The notes under the pieces were generated by a model. It did not search any database and was not told the origin of the DNA. It saw only the letters and a program-made list of their open reading frames with translations. A DNA stretch of 64,000 nt from Phytopythium helicoides. Taxonomy: Eukaryota > Oomycota > Peronosporomycetes > Pythiales > Pythiaceae. This document shows, in pieces, positions 1-11,060 of the stretch. The first letter of the stretch is position 1. Each line of letters begins with the position of its first letter. The position numbers and the translations under genes are program-made. The stretch covers positions 806,001-870,000 of the forward strand of contig JANFNE010000013.1 of NCBI GenBank assembly GCA_024867545.1, in the 5' to 3' direction.

Positions 1-1980
1 GGCCATTATCGACGCTTGATTGAGCTGCAAGAAGGTGCACTGTCAGCAAGCGAAGTAAGTGTGTCTTCAACTGTTGACCATCTAACTAGCGAGCGTTCAA
101 CGTCCATCCCAGCAAACAACAACAACCCTGGTTTAAAATTTGCTTCAAACGACGATAGAGTGGATGGTTACGATACAAGTTCTGCCGAAGAAGAAATTAT
201 GCCGATGCCGACACGTCGACTGTGGTCGTTGACACTGCTTGAGTGGAAGTTTCTTCTCCTAGGCAGCATCGGCGCTCTTGTTAATGGGGCAATTTACCCT
301 GCTTGGGGTGTCATTCTGGCCAACCTCGTCGTACTCTTCTACCGATACGACTATGACAAGGATGAAATGATGTCTCATGCAATGGTTTGGACCTGTGCAT
401 TCCTCATTCTTGGGGTGGTTTTTGGTCTGTCACACTTGGTACAGCACTACGGCTTTGGAGTTGTCGCTCAGCAACTGATCTCGCGCGTCCGTAACACAAC
501 TTTCTGCTCGATGCTTCGCCAAGATATCGCTTGGTTTGATTCATTTGGAAGCACATCGGGAGCTCTTGTCGAACGTCTCGCTTCGGATTCTACGGTACTT
601 CAGTCGGCAACGTCTGACTTACTCAACCAGACACTGGTTAATATCGCGACCCTGGGCATCGCAGTCGCTATTTGCTTGTATCACAGCTGGGAAATCACGC
701 TAGGTGTAGTAGCAACACTACCCGTCTTCGTCTTTAGCGCTTATATGGAGATGAAGCAGCTCCATGGCACATTGCACAACAAAGAAGCCAACGATGCTGA
801 TGCTGAGGCAGCGAGTGTGTTCAGCGAAGGAATCGGCTCGATTCGAACAACTGCTGCATTAGGCCTCGAAACCCATCTGAGTATGAGATACTCGGAGCTT
901 CTCGCCATGGCAAAAATGGTTGACATCCATAGCGGAATTATCTCGGGGGTAGCCTTTGGTGTGGCGCAGGGAATCATGTTTTGGAATTTGGCATTTTTAC
1001 TTTGGCTTGGTGGACTTCTCGTCTCCAACGGCCATGTCGCGTTTGAAGATCTCACCATGGTGCTTGTTGTGATCATGATTAGTATGATCGCTGTCGGAGG
1101 ATCTGCTCAAAACGAGACTGGCAAGGCCCAAGCACAACAAGCGGCTTCAAATATCTTTTCCGTAATCGACCGTGTGCCGGACATCGACGCAACATCTACA
1201 ACTGGTAAAATGCTGCCAGTCAAAAAGCTTCGCGGCGACTTGGTGTTCGAGAACGTCTCATTCGCGTACCCAACACGTCCAGACAAGCAAGTCTACTCTC
1301 GCTACAACCTCACTATCAAGAGCGGACAAACTGTCGCTCTCGTTGGAGCTAGCGGAAGTGGTAAAAGCACAGCGATTTCTCTTCTCGAGCGGTTTTACGA
1401 CCCGAATGCCGGTCGTGTGACTCTCGATGGCGTTGATCTTCGAGAGCTCAACCTTCCTTGGGTTCGTGGTCGCATCTCTCTCGTCAGTCAGGAACCAGTG
1501 TTGTTCTCAGGCACTATCGGCGAGAACATTGCGATGGGAAAGCCTGGAGCAACGCGCGAAGAAGTCATTGAAGCGGCGAAACAAGCTAACGCGTACGACT
1601 TTATCAGCAACTTTCCTGATGGCCTCGACACGCAAGTGGGAGATCGTGGTGCTCAAGTCTCGGGAGGACAGAAGCAACGCATTGCCATCGCTCGAGCCAT
1701 TCTCCGTGACCCGGACGTGCTGCTGCTGGACGAGGCGACGAGTGCACTGGACAACGAGAGCGAGCGTGTGGTGCAGGCGTCACTGGGCTCTTTGATGGCG
1801 GCCAAGAAGCGCACGACGGTGGTGGTGGCGCATCGGCTGTCAACGATCCAGCGTGCAGACTTGATCTGCGTGACGCAGGATGGAATGATTGTGGAGCAGG
1901 GCACGCATGCAGAGCTGATGCGTCTATCCGACGGCGTATACCGCTCACTTGTCTCCAACCAGCTTCAAACGTATCAATAA
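1..1980 (+). CDS. ABCB-type (P-glycoprotein) transporter, C-terminal half, 5' truncated by window
   Basis: The frame is open from base 1 and ends at TAA 1978-1980 (659 residues seen). The first residues (GHYRRLIELQ) match the end of NBD1 in the complete paralogue at 24522, so only the linker, TMD2 and NBD2 are present. TMD2 spans about residues 75-365. NBD2 shows Walker A GASGSGKST near residue 447, signature VSGGQ near 553, Walker B VLLLDEATSALD and the H-loop VAHRLST. The family exports hydrophobic compounds across membranes using ATP. The TTG at 16 is not a plausible start; the true start lies left of the window. From about 1228 to 1940 the DNA is almost identical to the paralogue while TMD2 is clearly diverged, which suggests gene conversion. 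A minus-strand GST follows about 100 bases downstream. Confidence 0.95.
   Translation, partial: GHYRRLIELQEGALSASEVSVSSTVDHLTSERSTSIPANNNNPGLKFASNDDRVDGYDTSSAEEEIMPMPTRRLWSLTLLEWKFLLLGSIGALVNGAIYPAWGVILANLVVLFYRYDYDKDEMMSHAMVWTCAFLILGVVFGLSHLVQHYGFGVVAQQLISRVRNTTFCSMLRQDIAWFDSFGSTSGALVERLASDSTVLQSATSDLLNQTLVNIATLGIAVAICLYHSWEITLGVVATLPVFVFSAYMEMKQLHGTLHNKEANDADAEAASVFSEGIGSIRTTAALGLETHLSMRYSELLAMAKMVDIHSGIISGVAFGVAQGIMFWNLAFLLWLGGLLVSNGHVAFEDLTMVLVVIMISMIAVGGSAQNETGKAQAQQAASNIFSVIDRVPDIDATSTTGKMLPVKKLRGDLVFENVSFAYPTRPDKQVYSRYNLTIKSGQTVALVGASGSGKSTAISLLERFYDPNAGRVTLDGVDLRELNLPWVRGRISLVSQEPVLFSGTIGENIAMGKPGATREEVIEAAKQANAYDFISNFPDGLDTQVGDRGAQVSGGQKQRIAIARAILRDPDVLLLDEATSALDNESERVVQASLGSLMAAKKRTTVVVAHRLSTIQRADLICVTQDGMIVEQGTHAELMRLSDGVYRSLVSNQLQTYQ
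1228..1940 (+). repeat. Near-identical NBD2 segment shared with 27636-28348
   Basis: This stretch of about 710 bases differs from its partner at roughly ten scattered, mostly silent positions. Identity starts abruptly at the Leu-Arg-Gly codons just before the NBD and fades in the last codons of the gene. The constant offset is 26,408 bases. Flanking TMD2 codons are much more diverged. Confidence 0.9.
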
Positions 1981-2078
1981 TACAATAAAACCCTCTGAAC
2001 GAACTCAAACAAGTTGTGAATTGCTTACAACTGCTAGAAATTGGTCAACTGCTACCACCCCTTGCTGTGTGCATTTTC

Positions 2079-2810
2079 TTACGGCTTGGTGAGACCGAAC
2101 TGCGTGAAGAAGCCGTTCATGGGCTCACGGATCTCGTCGTGGAACGGGATGGTTTTCATGCGCGCAATCCAGGCCGACACCTTCTCATACTTGGAGAAGT
2201 CGTAGCCCATGGTCTCGAGCTGGTCGATCTCACAGTACGCCGCGTAGTCAGCGATCGTGGGGGCGTCCGTATGAGCAATGTAGTCGTGGTCGAGAAACTT
2301 CTCCAGAAGCGAGAACTGCTGCTCGATGAGCTTGTCCTTGTTCTCAATGAAGATCAGGTCCTTGGGCGTGGCGACGCCAAGCTTCTGGCCGATCACAGGA
2401 CGCACGATCTCGAGCGTGAACTTGCGCGTGCCGGTGTGGTGCCAGTGGAGGAACTCGTTGATCTTGGCACGCGTCTGCGCGTCCGTCGGGTAGAGGTCGG
2501 TCCACTGGTACTTGTCAGCGAGGTAGGCGAGGATGGCCATGCCCTCGAAGAGCACAAAGTCGCCATCCTTGATCACCGGCACGAGCTTGTTGGGGTTCAT
2601 TGCCAGAAACTCTTCCGACTTGATGACCTCGCCGCCCGGCGCCGTCAGCACAAACTCGTGCTCAACACCCTTGACCTTGAGGGCCCAAGCCACTGTGTCA
2701 TTCCGCCACGTCAGCAACATTCTGACTCATGCAGCAAACCTGAACGCAGCAGTCCTACCGGAACGAGAAGGCTGGCTGATGAGGTTAGCGTAGAGCTTGA
2801 GGGAAGACAT
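2079..2810 (-). CDS. Theta-like glutathione S-transferase, two exons
   Basis: Exon 1 is 2759-2810 (ATG at 2810) and exon 2 is 2079-2692 (TAA at 2079-2081); the 66-base intron has GTAGGA and ACACAG ends. The product has 221 residues, a normal GST length. The N-terminus reads MSSLKLYANLISQPSRSV; the SQP motif holds the theta-class catalytic serine, and the phase-1 intron falls right after it. The N domain has the cis-Pro segment NKLVPVIKDGDF and the C domain a helical DAPTIADYAAYCEIDQLE region. The usual Glu-Ser glutathione-binding pair is Glu-Gly here (FEGMAI). It conjugates glutathione to electrophiles or reduces peroxides in the cytosol. It lies tail-to-tail with the ABC transporter and is very close to the GST at 28491. 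Confidence 0.92.
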
Positions 2811-3307
2811 CGCGCTCGATGAAGGAGGAGGAGAGGACTTGCTGCTTGATCCGCGAATCGAAGAGTGAGGTCAGGCGGGGAGCCGAATCAAGCGGATCGG
2901 TCGGGGGGAGAGCAGCCGAGGGGATTTGCAATAAAAAAGCCAAGCAACGCCGCGTGTCATGGGCGTGGCAGGAAGTTCCTGCGGATAGGAAGGTTGACGA
3001 AACAGCTTGAGCCAACAGCGAGAATAGCAAGCGCGAGAGCAGAGACCTTGTCGGATCGGATGGAAAGCCTTTTTCACACATGGGGTGAAAACACATTCAC
3101 AATGGCGCTTGGCATCATTGGGGGAGGGGCAAGGTCAGGAGTTGGTCTCTGGTACTATTATGGATGGCATCCTCCTATTCGCTGCAGTTGAATGTCACGC
3201 TAAACGATGTGCCTCCTTTGCATGCAAGTAGGATTCAAATGCTAGCATGTTCTGAAAACGTTACATGACAAACTATTGCGGCGATATCTCGCTCAATGCC
3301 GCCTAAC
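2811..3307. other. Intergenic between two minus-strand GSTs
   Basis: About 500 bases holding the presumed promoter of the GST that starts at 2810 and the 3' flank of the next GST. Short open frames here show no recognisable protein. No RNA gene or repeat was seen. Confidence 0.5.
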
Positions 3308-4053
3308 TTACGGCTGCGCCGTGGCGCGAAGCCCGATCGCCTTGAGGAACGCATCGAGGCCCTCGTGCACCTCGTCGTGGAACGGGATGGCCTTCATGCG
3401 CGCGATCCAGGCCGACACCTTCTCATACTTGGAGAAGTCGTAGCCCATCATCTCCAGCTGGTCGATCTCGCAGTACGCCGCGTAGTCAGCGATCGTCGGG
3501 GCGTCCGTATGAGCAATGTAGTCGTGGTCGAGAAACTTCTCCAGAAGCGAGAACTGCTGCTCGATGAGCTTGTCAATGTTGGCAATGTACTCGAGGTCCT
3601 TAGGCGTGGCAGCGCCAAGCTTCTGGCCGATCACGGGACGCACGATCTCGAGCGTGAACTTGCGCGTGCCGGTGTGGTGCCAGTGGAGGAACTCGTTCAC
3701 CTTGGCGCGCGCGTGGGCATCCATCGGGTAGAGGTCGGTCCACTGGTACTTGTCGGCGAGATAGGTGAAAATGGCGTTGCTCTCGAAAAGCGAGAAGTCG
3801 CCGTCGCGCACGACGGGCACGAGGCCGTTCGGGTTCCACTTCTTGAACTCCTCCGAGGTGATGATCGGGCCATTGAAATCCGTCTGCACCCACTCAAAGT
3901 CCTCACCCTTGACCTTGAGAGCCCATCCGACTGTTTTATCGATCGCAAGAGTTAGTCTCTTGAGGCATAGCAGCAAACAACAGCTTAGACAGGAGACGTA
4001 CGAGCACGGCAAGGCTGGCTGACCCAGTTGGCGTAGAGCTTGACGGCGGACAT
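3308..4053 (-). CDS. Theta-like glutathione S-transferase, two exons
   Basis: Exon 1 is 4002-4053 (ATG at 4053) and exon 2 is 3308-3930 (TAA at 3308-3310). The 71-base intron has GTACGT and AACAG ends. The product has 224 residues. The N-terminus MSAVKLYANWVSQPCRA carries the catalytic SQP serine. Unlike its two close paralogues (2079 and 28491) it keeps the Glu-Ser pair (FESNAI) expected to hold glutathione. The C domain is almost identical to those copies over long DNA blocks, while the N domain is more diverged. The role is glutathione conjugation. It is a tandem neighbour of the GST at 2079, same strand and same intron position, so local duplication is the likely origin. Confidence 0.92.
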
Positions 4054-5191
4054 GGCGGTTGGACTGGTGTTGTTGCTGCTGCTTGTGGACTTGCTCGACT
4101 TGCGCGAGAACTTGGCAAATGGAGACTGGAACGACCAACCAACCATGGCTATCCTGCCGGTGATTCAGTCGGATCCACCGTAAACGAGCAGAGAGCACAG
4201 CCGTGGATGCACGTGCGAAAACGAGTTCTGGTCTGCATCTGCGCCGGGACGACGGCCCACGAAGGTTGGACAGCCACGCACGTCTCGGGAATTCGGCGCC
4301 GGCCGGTGATCGCTGATGAGGTGAGTGAGACCAAGCTCTGAACTGGCTGCTGCCACTACATGTAGTCAGACAAATCGGCGGATGAAGCGTATACTGACTA
4401 CAATTATCCGGATATAGTCGACTTATATGAATGCACAAAGTATGCTCTAAACATACTTTATAGCATATAAACGTCAACTTAAACAGATGATAAATCAAAT
4501 GACGTGATGCTTATTGTCGCATGCTCCGGAGCTATCCCATCATACAATTTACAAGTCAAATCTGAAAATATACGCTCTCCACTGCTGCGATTACACAGTT
4601 GGATGATGACGGCAAGAGCTCCTCAACTCCGTACCGTACAAACCGTGTACGAGGCATCAACTCCACGATCACCTTGATCACCGCGTAGTTTGGTCAGCGC
4701 TCGATGGCCTTCGCATCGGCCTGTGGGTCGATCGCGCTTTGAGCTCAATCCTCATGAACTCAAGAAGTACTGTCCTCTGCTCTGTTGGCGCTGGGATGGC
4801 AATGCTGCGTCACGAATGACTCGATTCGCCCAGTCCACGCACTCGCCTGCGGTGCTTGGCGACGTAAGCTTCACGGTTTACATCAGCTGGCGCCTCTCCA
4901 TGGATCGCAGAGGCGTGGCACAGGATGCTGTAACCCATTCTGGTGACGTAGGAAGCTCCCTATGGTCGTTTGCGATCCAAATGCATCCGATCGATGTCGA
5001 CGAGCAACTCGAATTCTGCCAAACTGTTTGTTTCGCTCTTTTGCATGGCGCGAGAGCGCTTCGATCGCACCCTCGCCTATAAATACTGAGCTACGATCTC
5101 TAGTTGCAGAGCTTGGACCGCGCTCCGTGTTCTGAGCAACTGCGTCGAGATTCCCAACGTCTCGACGCTTGCCTCATCGGCCTTGGCAAGC
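4054..5191. other. Intergenic, no gene recognised
   Basis: About 1.1 kb upstream of the GST at 4053 and downstream of the PH-domain gene. It is AT-richer around 4370-4560. A TATA-like CTATAAATA lies near 5078 on the plus strand but no plus-strand gene follows it. A 130-codon open frame at 4690-5082 has no recognisable domain and is not accepted as a gene. Confidence 0.5.
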
Positions 5192-6295
5192 TCAAACCGC
5201 AGGAGCGAATCCAGACATGGACATGGCCGAGGTGCTCGCGGAAGAGCGTGAGAGCTGCTCGTCGCTCGTCGCTAACGCTAGTAACAGCGACTGGCGCCAG
5301 CCCTCGAGGTCCTCTCGCGTCTCGAACCGCATCCGCAGTGGCCGCGGCTTGCTAACTCCGCGCTCTCCGATGCGAACCACTAGCTCGAGCGAGTTTTCGT
5401 CTTCATCCGAAGGCTGCACGTATTGCACGTATCCTCGCCGTCTCGGCACGTCGTGAGGTTTGTCGCTCGTATAGTACGACAGCATTCTGTCTTGTACGAC
5501 GAAGAAGTAGCGCTTCCACCGGCGCAATACCCCCGAGCGCTTGAACAACCACCCGCTGCGCTGCGTTGCGATCGACTGACGATCAAAAGTGCACACGACG
5601 TCCGGATCAAAGACCGACAGATTCACGGCGATCTGAGGAGCCTCTCCAGTTGACCATGCGCGGGATTTGCGTCGGGCAGGTGTCTTGAGCATTCGGAGCC
5701 ACTGGTTCCGCTCGTCGACTCCGTGAGCGCGGATTTCGATCGATTTGCCGCACGCACCAAAGATCTTGAAGCCCAATCGACTGCGCGTGTCGGTGTCATC
5801 AACGTGGGCAACACGGATCACTCCGCGAGGTTGGGAACCGTCCCCGAAATGGACGGCAGGGACTGCAGCCGCCCTGACGCCCATTGCGCGAGGCGAAGCC
5901 TGCTTGAGAAACTCCTCGGACGGGAACGTCACAAAGTACGTCAACACGGGTCCATTGAGGCAGAAGTACCTGTGCCTCCATTTACCCAAACGTGTGCCAC
6001 GCATCCACAGCCAGCCGCAGAATTGATCCTCGAGCGAGTGCACAGGGAGCTCTGTCGGGTGCATTTCCGTTCCTGTGAACGCGTCCGTATCCGTGCTCGT
6101 GTACCGCTGGCTCCGTGAGGACAGCGACGAAGATGTTGGTGTCGAGGCATAAGTTGACTCGGAGCTGTAGCTACTGTTCACGCAAGTCATCCAATCAAGG
6201 TTGAATGAGCTTCTACGAGCCAGGATATCCAATCCTAGCACTGTGGAGGAGCGATCGCGGTCACTTGCCGAACGGGGGACTGCGACGATCGGCAT
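5192..6295 (-). CDS. Protein with two PH domains
   Basis: A single-exon gene of 367 residues with ATG at 6295 and TGA at 5192-5194. The first 90 residues are Ser/Thr-rich and probably disordered. PH domain 1 covers about residues 93-207: it opens with CGWLWMRG..GKWRHRYF and closes with the Trp helix NQWLRML. PH domain 2 covers about 247-343, from SGWLFKRSG..RRWKRYFFV to LEGWRQSLLLAL. The basic residues between the first two strands of each are typical of phosphoinositide binding. No enzymatic domain is present, so it is probably an adaptor or a membrane-recruited protein; its partner cannot be named from sequence. No intron is needed. Confidence in the fold is high, in function low. Confidence 0.88.
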   Translation of the reverse strand: MPIVAVPRSASDRDRSSTVLGLDILARRSSFNLDWMTCVNSSYSSESTYASTPTSSSLSSRSQRYTSTDTDAFTGTEMHPTELPVHSLEDQFCGWLWMRGTRLGKWRHRYFCLNGPVLTYFVTFPSEEFLKQASPRAMGVRAAAVPAVHFGDGSQPRGVIRVAHVDDTDTRSRLGFKIFGACGKSIEIRAHGVDERNQWLRMLKTPARRKSRAWSTGEAPQIAVNLSVFDPDVVCTFDRQSIATQRSGWLFKRSGVLRRWKRYFFVVQDRMLSYYTSDKPHDVPRRRGYVQYVQPSDEDENSLELVVRIGERGVSKPRPLRMRFETREDLEGWRQSLLLALATSDEQLSRSSASTSAMSMSGFAPAV

Positions 6296-6381
6296 GACTG
6301 CTTTCGGCGAGTGTGGACGTGGGGTTTCGACTCACTGAACACCCGCCTCACACCGCGCTCCACGTTGAGACACGGGCGAGT

Positions 6382-6516
6382 ATGGAGCTTGAGGCAAGCC
6401 CCGAATTGGCCGCGCTGGTCGCGAGTGTTTTGGGAAATAAATGGGATCGGGGGGCTGACAAGAAGAGCTGTCTCGTCCGACAGCGCGAGCTCATTGAAAA
6501 GCTTCTCGACGCTTGA
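6382..6516 (+). CDS. Possible small protein (44 residues), unknown
   Basis: ATG at 6382 opens a short frame ending at TGA 6514-6516. The predicted peptide is helical (SPELAALVASVLGNKWD, then a charged RQRELIEKLLDA end) and uses codons like those of real genes nearby. It lies divergent from the PH gene, whose ATG is at 6295. It could also be the last exon of a longer gene, because the frame is open upstream to about 6313 without an ATG. No family is recognised. Confidence 0.3.
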   Translation: MELEASPELAALVASVLGNKWDRGADKKSCLVRQRELIEKLLDA

Positions 6517-7408
6517 ATTTGAGTCGCGCTGCAGTCCATTTTTGCCTCAGGTTGTCAGAGTTCACGCAGTCTTGGTAGCATGAGATCCATCAGCTGAACC
6601 TCAAGCGAGCACAATCCCATGATCAAGTCCATTGTCAACAACAGCCGATCTCTTGATCGCATTGGGCGATGACCTGCGCTATAAAAATAAAGGTTCTGGT
6701 CTGCTCGACGCTCGCCACGAAGCTTTGTTGGCCGATTGAAGCGGCCACTGCCTAAAATTACGTAGGTGCGCTTGACGTTCGCAATGATGGAAATATCAGC
6801 GTGTCGACACTTGATGGGTTGAATCCTTGATAGACGCGGGCCAAGATGAAAATCCGTGCAGACTAGCGTTACTTGAATTGAGAAGAATCTTTCATAATTC
6901 ACGCAGAGCTTGCTTTTCACGTTCATCGCCCTTGTGAAAATGGGTGAATTTGTTCTTGACATTCAACCTTCTCGTGAGCATTGAGCAAACCAAGGTTGCA
7001 GTGCTTGCAGCGTGCAACGACTTGTTCTTATGCTTGAATCTTGGCAGTAGTCGTCGCCCGAATTAGCGACAGTTGACACACCCTGAGCTAAATAGGGGAG
7101 TGACGACATGTGCAGGTTGAGCGGGGACTTGAAGATTAACTTCTGCAAGCATCCAATCGCACTCACACTGGTCATTTAGCCGGTAGCGCTGGAAGTGGCG
7201 TGGATCTTCGCAGTTCTAATGCTTGGCCACATGATGGGGCGGAGTGCTTCGCTCTAAATCAATGAGATGGAGATCAAACAGATCAGACGAAACACTCTTT
7301 GTACAATTGAGCGCGGACAGCTTCAGCACTTTCCCACTACCCTGGAAACACTGGCTCAACACAATGAAACCCTACTGCATACCGGTACAATCAAACCCTT
7401 ATGACAAC
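6517..7408. other. Intergenic, nothing assigned
   Basis: About 890 bases between the small frame above and the 3' end of the Smr gene. A 135-codon minus-strand open frame (6555-6962) has no recognisable domain. A TATA-like CTATAAAAATA lies near 6680. No RNA gene, repeat or mobile element is evident. Confidence 0.45.
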
Positions 7409-9272
7409 TCAGCCTGAGGTGGGAGACCGCAAAGGGAAAACAGTCACAATGCCGTGCAGTTCGCGGTAGTCGATTGCCCGACGCTCCAGAGAGAGCCGCA
7501 CAGCCGTGAGGATACGCGGCCTACCGTTGATCGAGTGGTGACCAACACCACAGATGAACAGGCAGCGTCGAATGCGATGCTCCCGGCAGAAATCGATCGA
7601 TTCGCGCACAACTTGCAGCGCCTCCATCACAATCATGCCGTGCAGGTCTAATGGTTGGGCACGCCTACAAGACAATAAAGGCACGCATCAAGATCCGATC
7701 TCCGGAGACAAAGAGCCAAAATAGGCAGAAAACCCACTTGAGGTGCTCTTGGTGCGCAACGAAGAAATCATGAGCGAGATCTCTCTGAGCATCGCGAAGA
7801 TCCTGGCGTGCCTTGCTTAAGCTGCAGACATTACCGAAGATATTAGTTTCGTTGTGATAGCTGTTGCAGTCAACACGCGCGGGAGTACCTTCGGACATGA
7901 TCCGCTGCCATCGCATGACGATTTCGGCGAAATGAGTTGAGCATCTCGCAATACCGGTTGCTCAGCTCCTGGCGGGAGTCATCCACTCGGCGACGGTGAC
8001 TAACGGTCGACCACTCACGACGAGGACTAGCCTTCTGTCGTGCAGCTGCCGCCGCTGCTACTGCTGAAGCCGCAGCCGATTCGTCCTCAGCGATTTCCTC
8101 AACGGTGGGCGTGCGAGCAATGGTTCGGTCCGCTAGAGGTACGTTGAAAATCTCACGAAGCGATGCTTCCGTCGCATCGGAGCTCCCACCGTTGAGAAAG
8201 AACGTCTGCATCACCAAGAACAAAGAGTCAGCGCACGGACTGAGCCAAATGGTTGCTGGTCCCAACTCACTGTCTGAATCACGTTGCGGTCAATCATGGG
8301 CAACAACCGATGAAGTCGGTCAATCTTGAGCTGAGACGCGAGCCCGGACTCAATCTGTTCAGGTTCGGTGGCTATTGGAGTTGCCGTCGAGTGGTGCTCG
8401 TGGGACGCGTCCCAGTGGTTGACTCGATTTCCTTTTCCGTGTCCTCGATGATGTTGTGGTCGGCGGTTCAATTGCGAGGCCGCCACCGCGTGCTGTCGCT
8501 GGTTCATTTGCTGCGTGCGTTGCCGCTGCGCGCGCTTGATCTTCTTCTGCTGCGTCTTGCTAGTCAGCGCCGGGAAGTCCCCGAGCGACTCGGTGGCCGG
8601 TCCGTTCTCAAACAGCTCTCGCTGCTCCTGCGCGGCCTTGGTGCTCGCCGACACGACTGAGGCGAAGCTCTGCACGTGGTTGATGGCACGCAGGTTGTGC
8701 AGCGCCTCGGCCGCGGCCTGCACGTCGTACTTGTGCTGCTCGAGCACGTCCTCGATGACCTCGACGCGGTAGGATGGGAACATGGCGATGAGCGCCGCGA
8801 GCGGGTGCTCGTCCTCCTTCTGGTTGTCGCCGCTGTCAAGCGAGTCGTCGTCGTTGCTCATGTCCTGCTCGTCCATGGCGAGCAGCAGCTGCTGGATGAA
8901 GCCTCCGTTGGTGCTGAGCACGTCGTCCCTCTCTGCCTCTGGCAGCGCCTCGAGCGCGCGCACGAACGCGTTGCACTCGCTGAGCCCGAGCCCCTCGCAG
9001 AGCTCGTGCAGCTGCAGCCGCGACTCGCCCTCGCGCTGCTCCCGACGCTGCTGCTCGTCCACGCGCAGCGCGCGGATGGCCGCGAGGCTCAGCACTTCGT
9101 CCACTGCGGCCGACACGTCTCCTCCCGCGGCGGCCAGCGCGTCCGCCACCTCCTGCCGCGTCACCAGCGACGGCTGCTGGAAGCCGTCGGCGTCGAAGCT
9201 CGCCGTCATCTCCAGCACCAGCGCCACGGCCGCGTCCTCGGGCTGCTCGTCGCCTGCGGGCGGCGCCATCAT
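7409..9272 (-). CDS. CUE and Smr domain protein, four exons
   Basis: Exons are 8271-9272, 7889-8205, 7738-7821 and 7409-7664; introns have GTGAGT/TGCAG, GTACTC/CTGCAG and GTGGGT/TTGTAG ends. The product has 552 residues. The start is ATG 9272; a GTG just upstream is not used. A CUE-type ubiquitin-binding domain lies near residues 155-196 (HPLAALIAMFPSY..VLEQH..AAEALHNL). A second CUE-like stretch (LHRLLPMIDRNVI..LREIF) spans the first splice junction near 320-360, which supports that junction. A Smr nuclease-like domain ends the protein (LDLHGMIVMEAL, then ICGVGHHSINGRPRI). Known CUE/Smr proteins act in ribosome-collision surveillance and mRNA cleavage. The third exon is DUF1771-like (helical, charged). 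It is divergent from the SET-MYND gene across 128 bases. Confidence 0.87.
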
Positions 9273-9400
9273 CGACACTCCAAAAATGCGGCGGCACCTC
9301 CCGCCAGCGGGGACCTCCGCGCCATATATACTGGCACGGCATACTCAAAGCAATATAAAATGTATACTAACGAGCGTTGCAGTGCGATTCTGCACGCGGG
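9273..9400. promoter_or_regulatory. Compact bidirectional promoter
   Basis: Only 128 bases separate the ATGs of the CUE/Smr gene (minus, 9272) and the SET-MYND gene (plus, 9401). The interval is AT-richer than its flanks and holds TATA-like stretches near 9324 (CATATATAC) and 9353 (AATATAAAATG). Joint regulation of the two genes is an inference from spacing. Confidence 0.5.
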
Positions 9401-10994
9401 ATGAGCTGCTTCCGGGAAGATGGCGGCGACGCCAGGAAAGGACGGCGCGCGCTGGCGACGCGCGCGCTGCGCGAGGGCGAGCGCGTGCTGCGGACGGCGC
9501 CCGCGGCCTGCGCGACGCTTGTGGCCTGCGGCTGGTGCCTGAGGCGGGCGCCCGCGCTCTCGCGCTGCGGCGGCTGCAGGCTGCTGCGCTACTGCTCGCG
9601 GCGCTGCCAGCAGCGCGACTGGGCCGATGGCGGCCACGCGCGCGAGTGCGCGGGCTGGCGAGGCGTGGGGGAGCGCCCGCAGACGCTGCTGCTGGTCGCG
9701 CGGCTCACGGCGCGGCTGTACTTGGACGAGGAGGGGGGAGAGGCCCGGCGGGAGGTCGAGAGGCTGCGGGACCACGCGGACGACCACGAGCCAGCCAAGC
9801 TCGAGCAGTTCCGAGAGATGGCGCAGCTCGTGCTGGCGGTGCTCGCGAGGTCCAAGCTCAACGTCGCCAAGAAACCGATCGAGGAGCTGCGCGGAGAGCT
9901 GCTGGAGCGAGTCGTGCGGCTGTTCTGCCGAGTCAACTGCAACGCCTTCACGATCTGCGACGACGCCAACGCACCAGTCGGGATTGGACTCTTCCCCCAT
10001 GGCGCGCTCTTCAACCACTCGTGCGAGCCCAACTGCGTCGTCGGCTTTCGCGGAAGGGAAATGGTCGTGCACGCCATACGACCGATCGCCAAGGACGAGG
10101 AGCTGACGGTGAGTGCGCTTGGTCAGTGTGGCAGCCAGAGCAGCTGATCGCTCGCTAACGTGCTCATGGCCACCGATAGGTGTCGTACGTTGAGCTTCTT
10201 GAATCGAGCGGAAAACGCCGCCGAGCTCTCCGCGAGTCGTACTTCTTCGACTGCGACTGCGCCAGGTGTGAGGGTGCTACCGCATCAAGCAACAAGCCAA
10301 GCGAAGACTGGTACCTCGATGGGTTGTCTTGCAGCGGATGCAACGAAGGCACTTTGGTTGTGTCTGAGCCCGCAGAGGGCAATATCAAGTGCTGGAACTG
10401 CGGAGCAAGTCGAAGTAGTGCTGACATCTTGCGATGCCAAGATTCGGTGAAAAGCTTGCAGCAGCAACTGGCTAACAGCAATATCACACCACAGCGGCGA
10501 TGGGACTTGCATCAGCAGCTCTGGCGAGTTGCACGACAAGAGCTCTATGCGCATCCCTGGAATACACTTATCGCAAACATTTCACGGGACATGGGGAATT
10601 TTCTGATGGATGCAGACGTCACTGCGCTTTCGGGGCAACCGCGGGCTCTTCCCTTCTTCCTTAGCGAGCTGGAAGCTACGGAATGGGTCGTACCTGACGT
10701 GAAGCTGCCGTCTAGAGGTTTACTTCACTTGCAAATCGCAAAGCTGATGCTCGAAGAGTCCTCTAGCAACCCGGGGTATCTGGAGGATGCAAATCGACAC
10801 GTCAAGAAAGCGCTATCCATGTAAGTTTGCACTGATATTGTACAGCATGGCAGATCTCTCTCCTGACGTGCTCTTGTTATTGCCTAAACTAAATTAGCAT
10901 TGGGATTGCATGCGGATCGGATTGTTCCATGCTTGATCGTGCCGCAATATTCCAGCAGGACATCGAGCGCCTACGATCAGAGATTTCGAGCTAA
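9401..10994 (+). CDS. SET-MYND (SMYD-like) lysine methyltransferase, three exons
   Basis: Exons are 9401-10108, 10180-10820 and 10898-10994, with introns of 71 and 77 bases (GTGAGT/GATAG and GTAAGT/TTAG); TAA is at 10992-10994. The product has 481 residues. The SET domain is split as in SMYD proteins: an N part (RKGRRALATRALREGE, about 12-27), a MYND zinc finger about 43-83 (CxxC, CxxC, CxxxC, HxxxC pattern), and a SET core NHSCEPNC near 205-212. After the first splice comes the SET end and a post-SET Cys cluster (FDCDCARC). The family transfers methyl groups from S-adenosylmethionine to protein lysines. A further CxxC..CxxC pair (CSGC, CWNC) follows. An in-frame TTG upstream of ATG 9401 is not a plausible start. 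Confidence 0.9.
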
Positions 10995-11060
10995 ATGTGT
11001 GGCGATTCGAGCGGACTAGTTCCCAAATTGAATGTATCGATGATTCATGACCGCATCAGC

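Noticed and set aside
3296..3955. 219-codon plus-strand open frame over a GST
   Set aside because: Antisense of a GST whose motifs and exon joins are clear on the minus strand; the same mirror appears at 2016-2822 and 28557-29195.
4690..5082. 130-codon plus-strand open frame in an intergenic region
   Set aside because: No recognisable domain, no promoter or splice support, odd composition.
8782..10158. 458-codon plus-strand open frame across the CUE/Smr and SET-MYND genes
   Set aside because: It runs antisense through one gene and out of frame through the other; composition is Ser/Arg-rich shadow.
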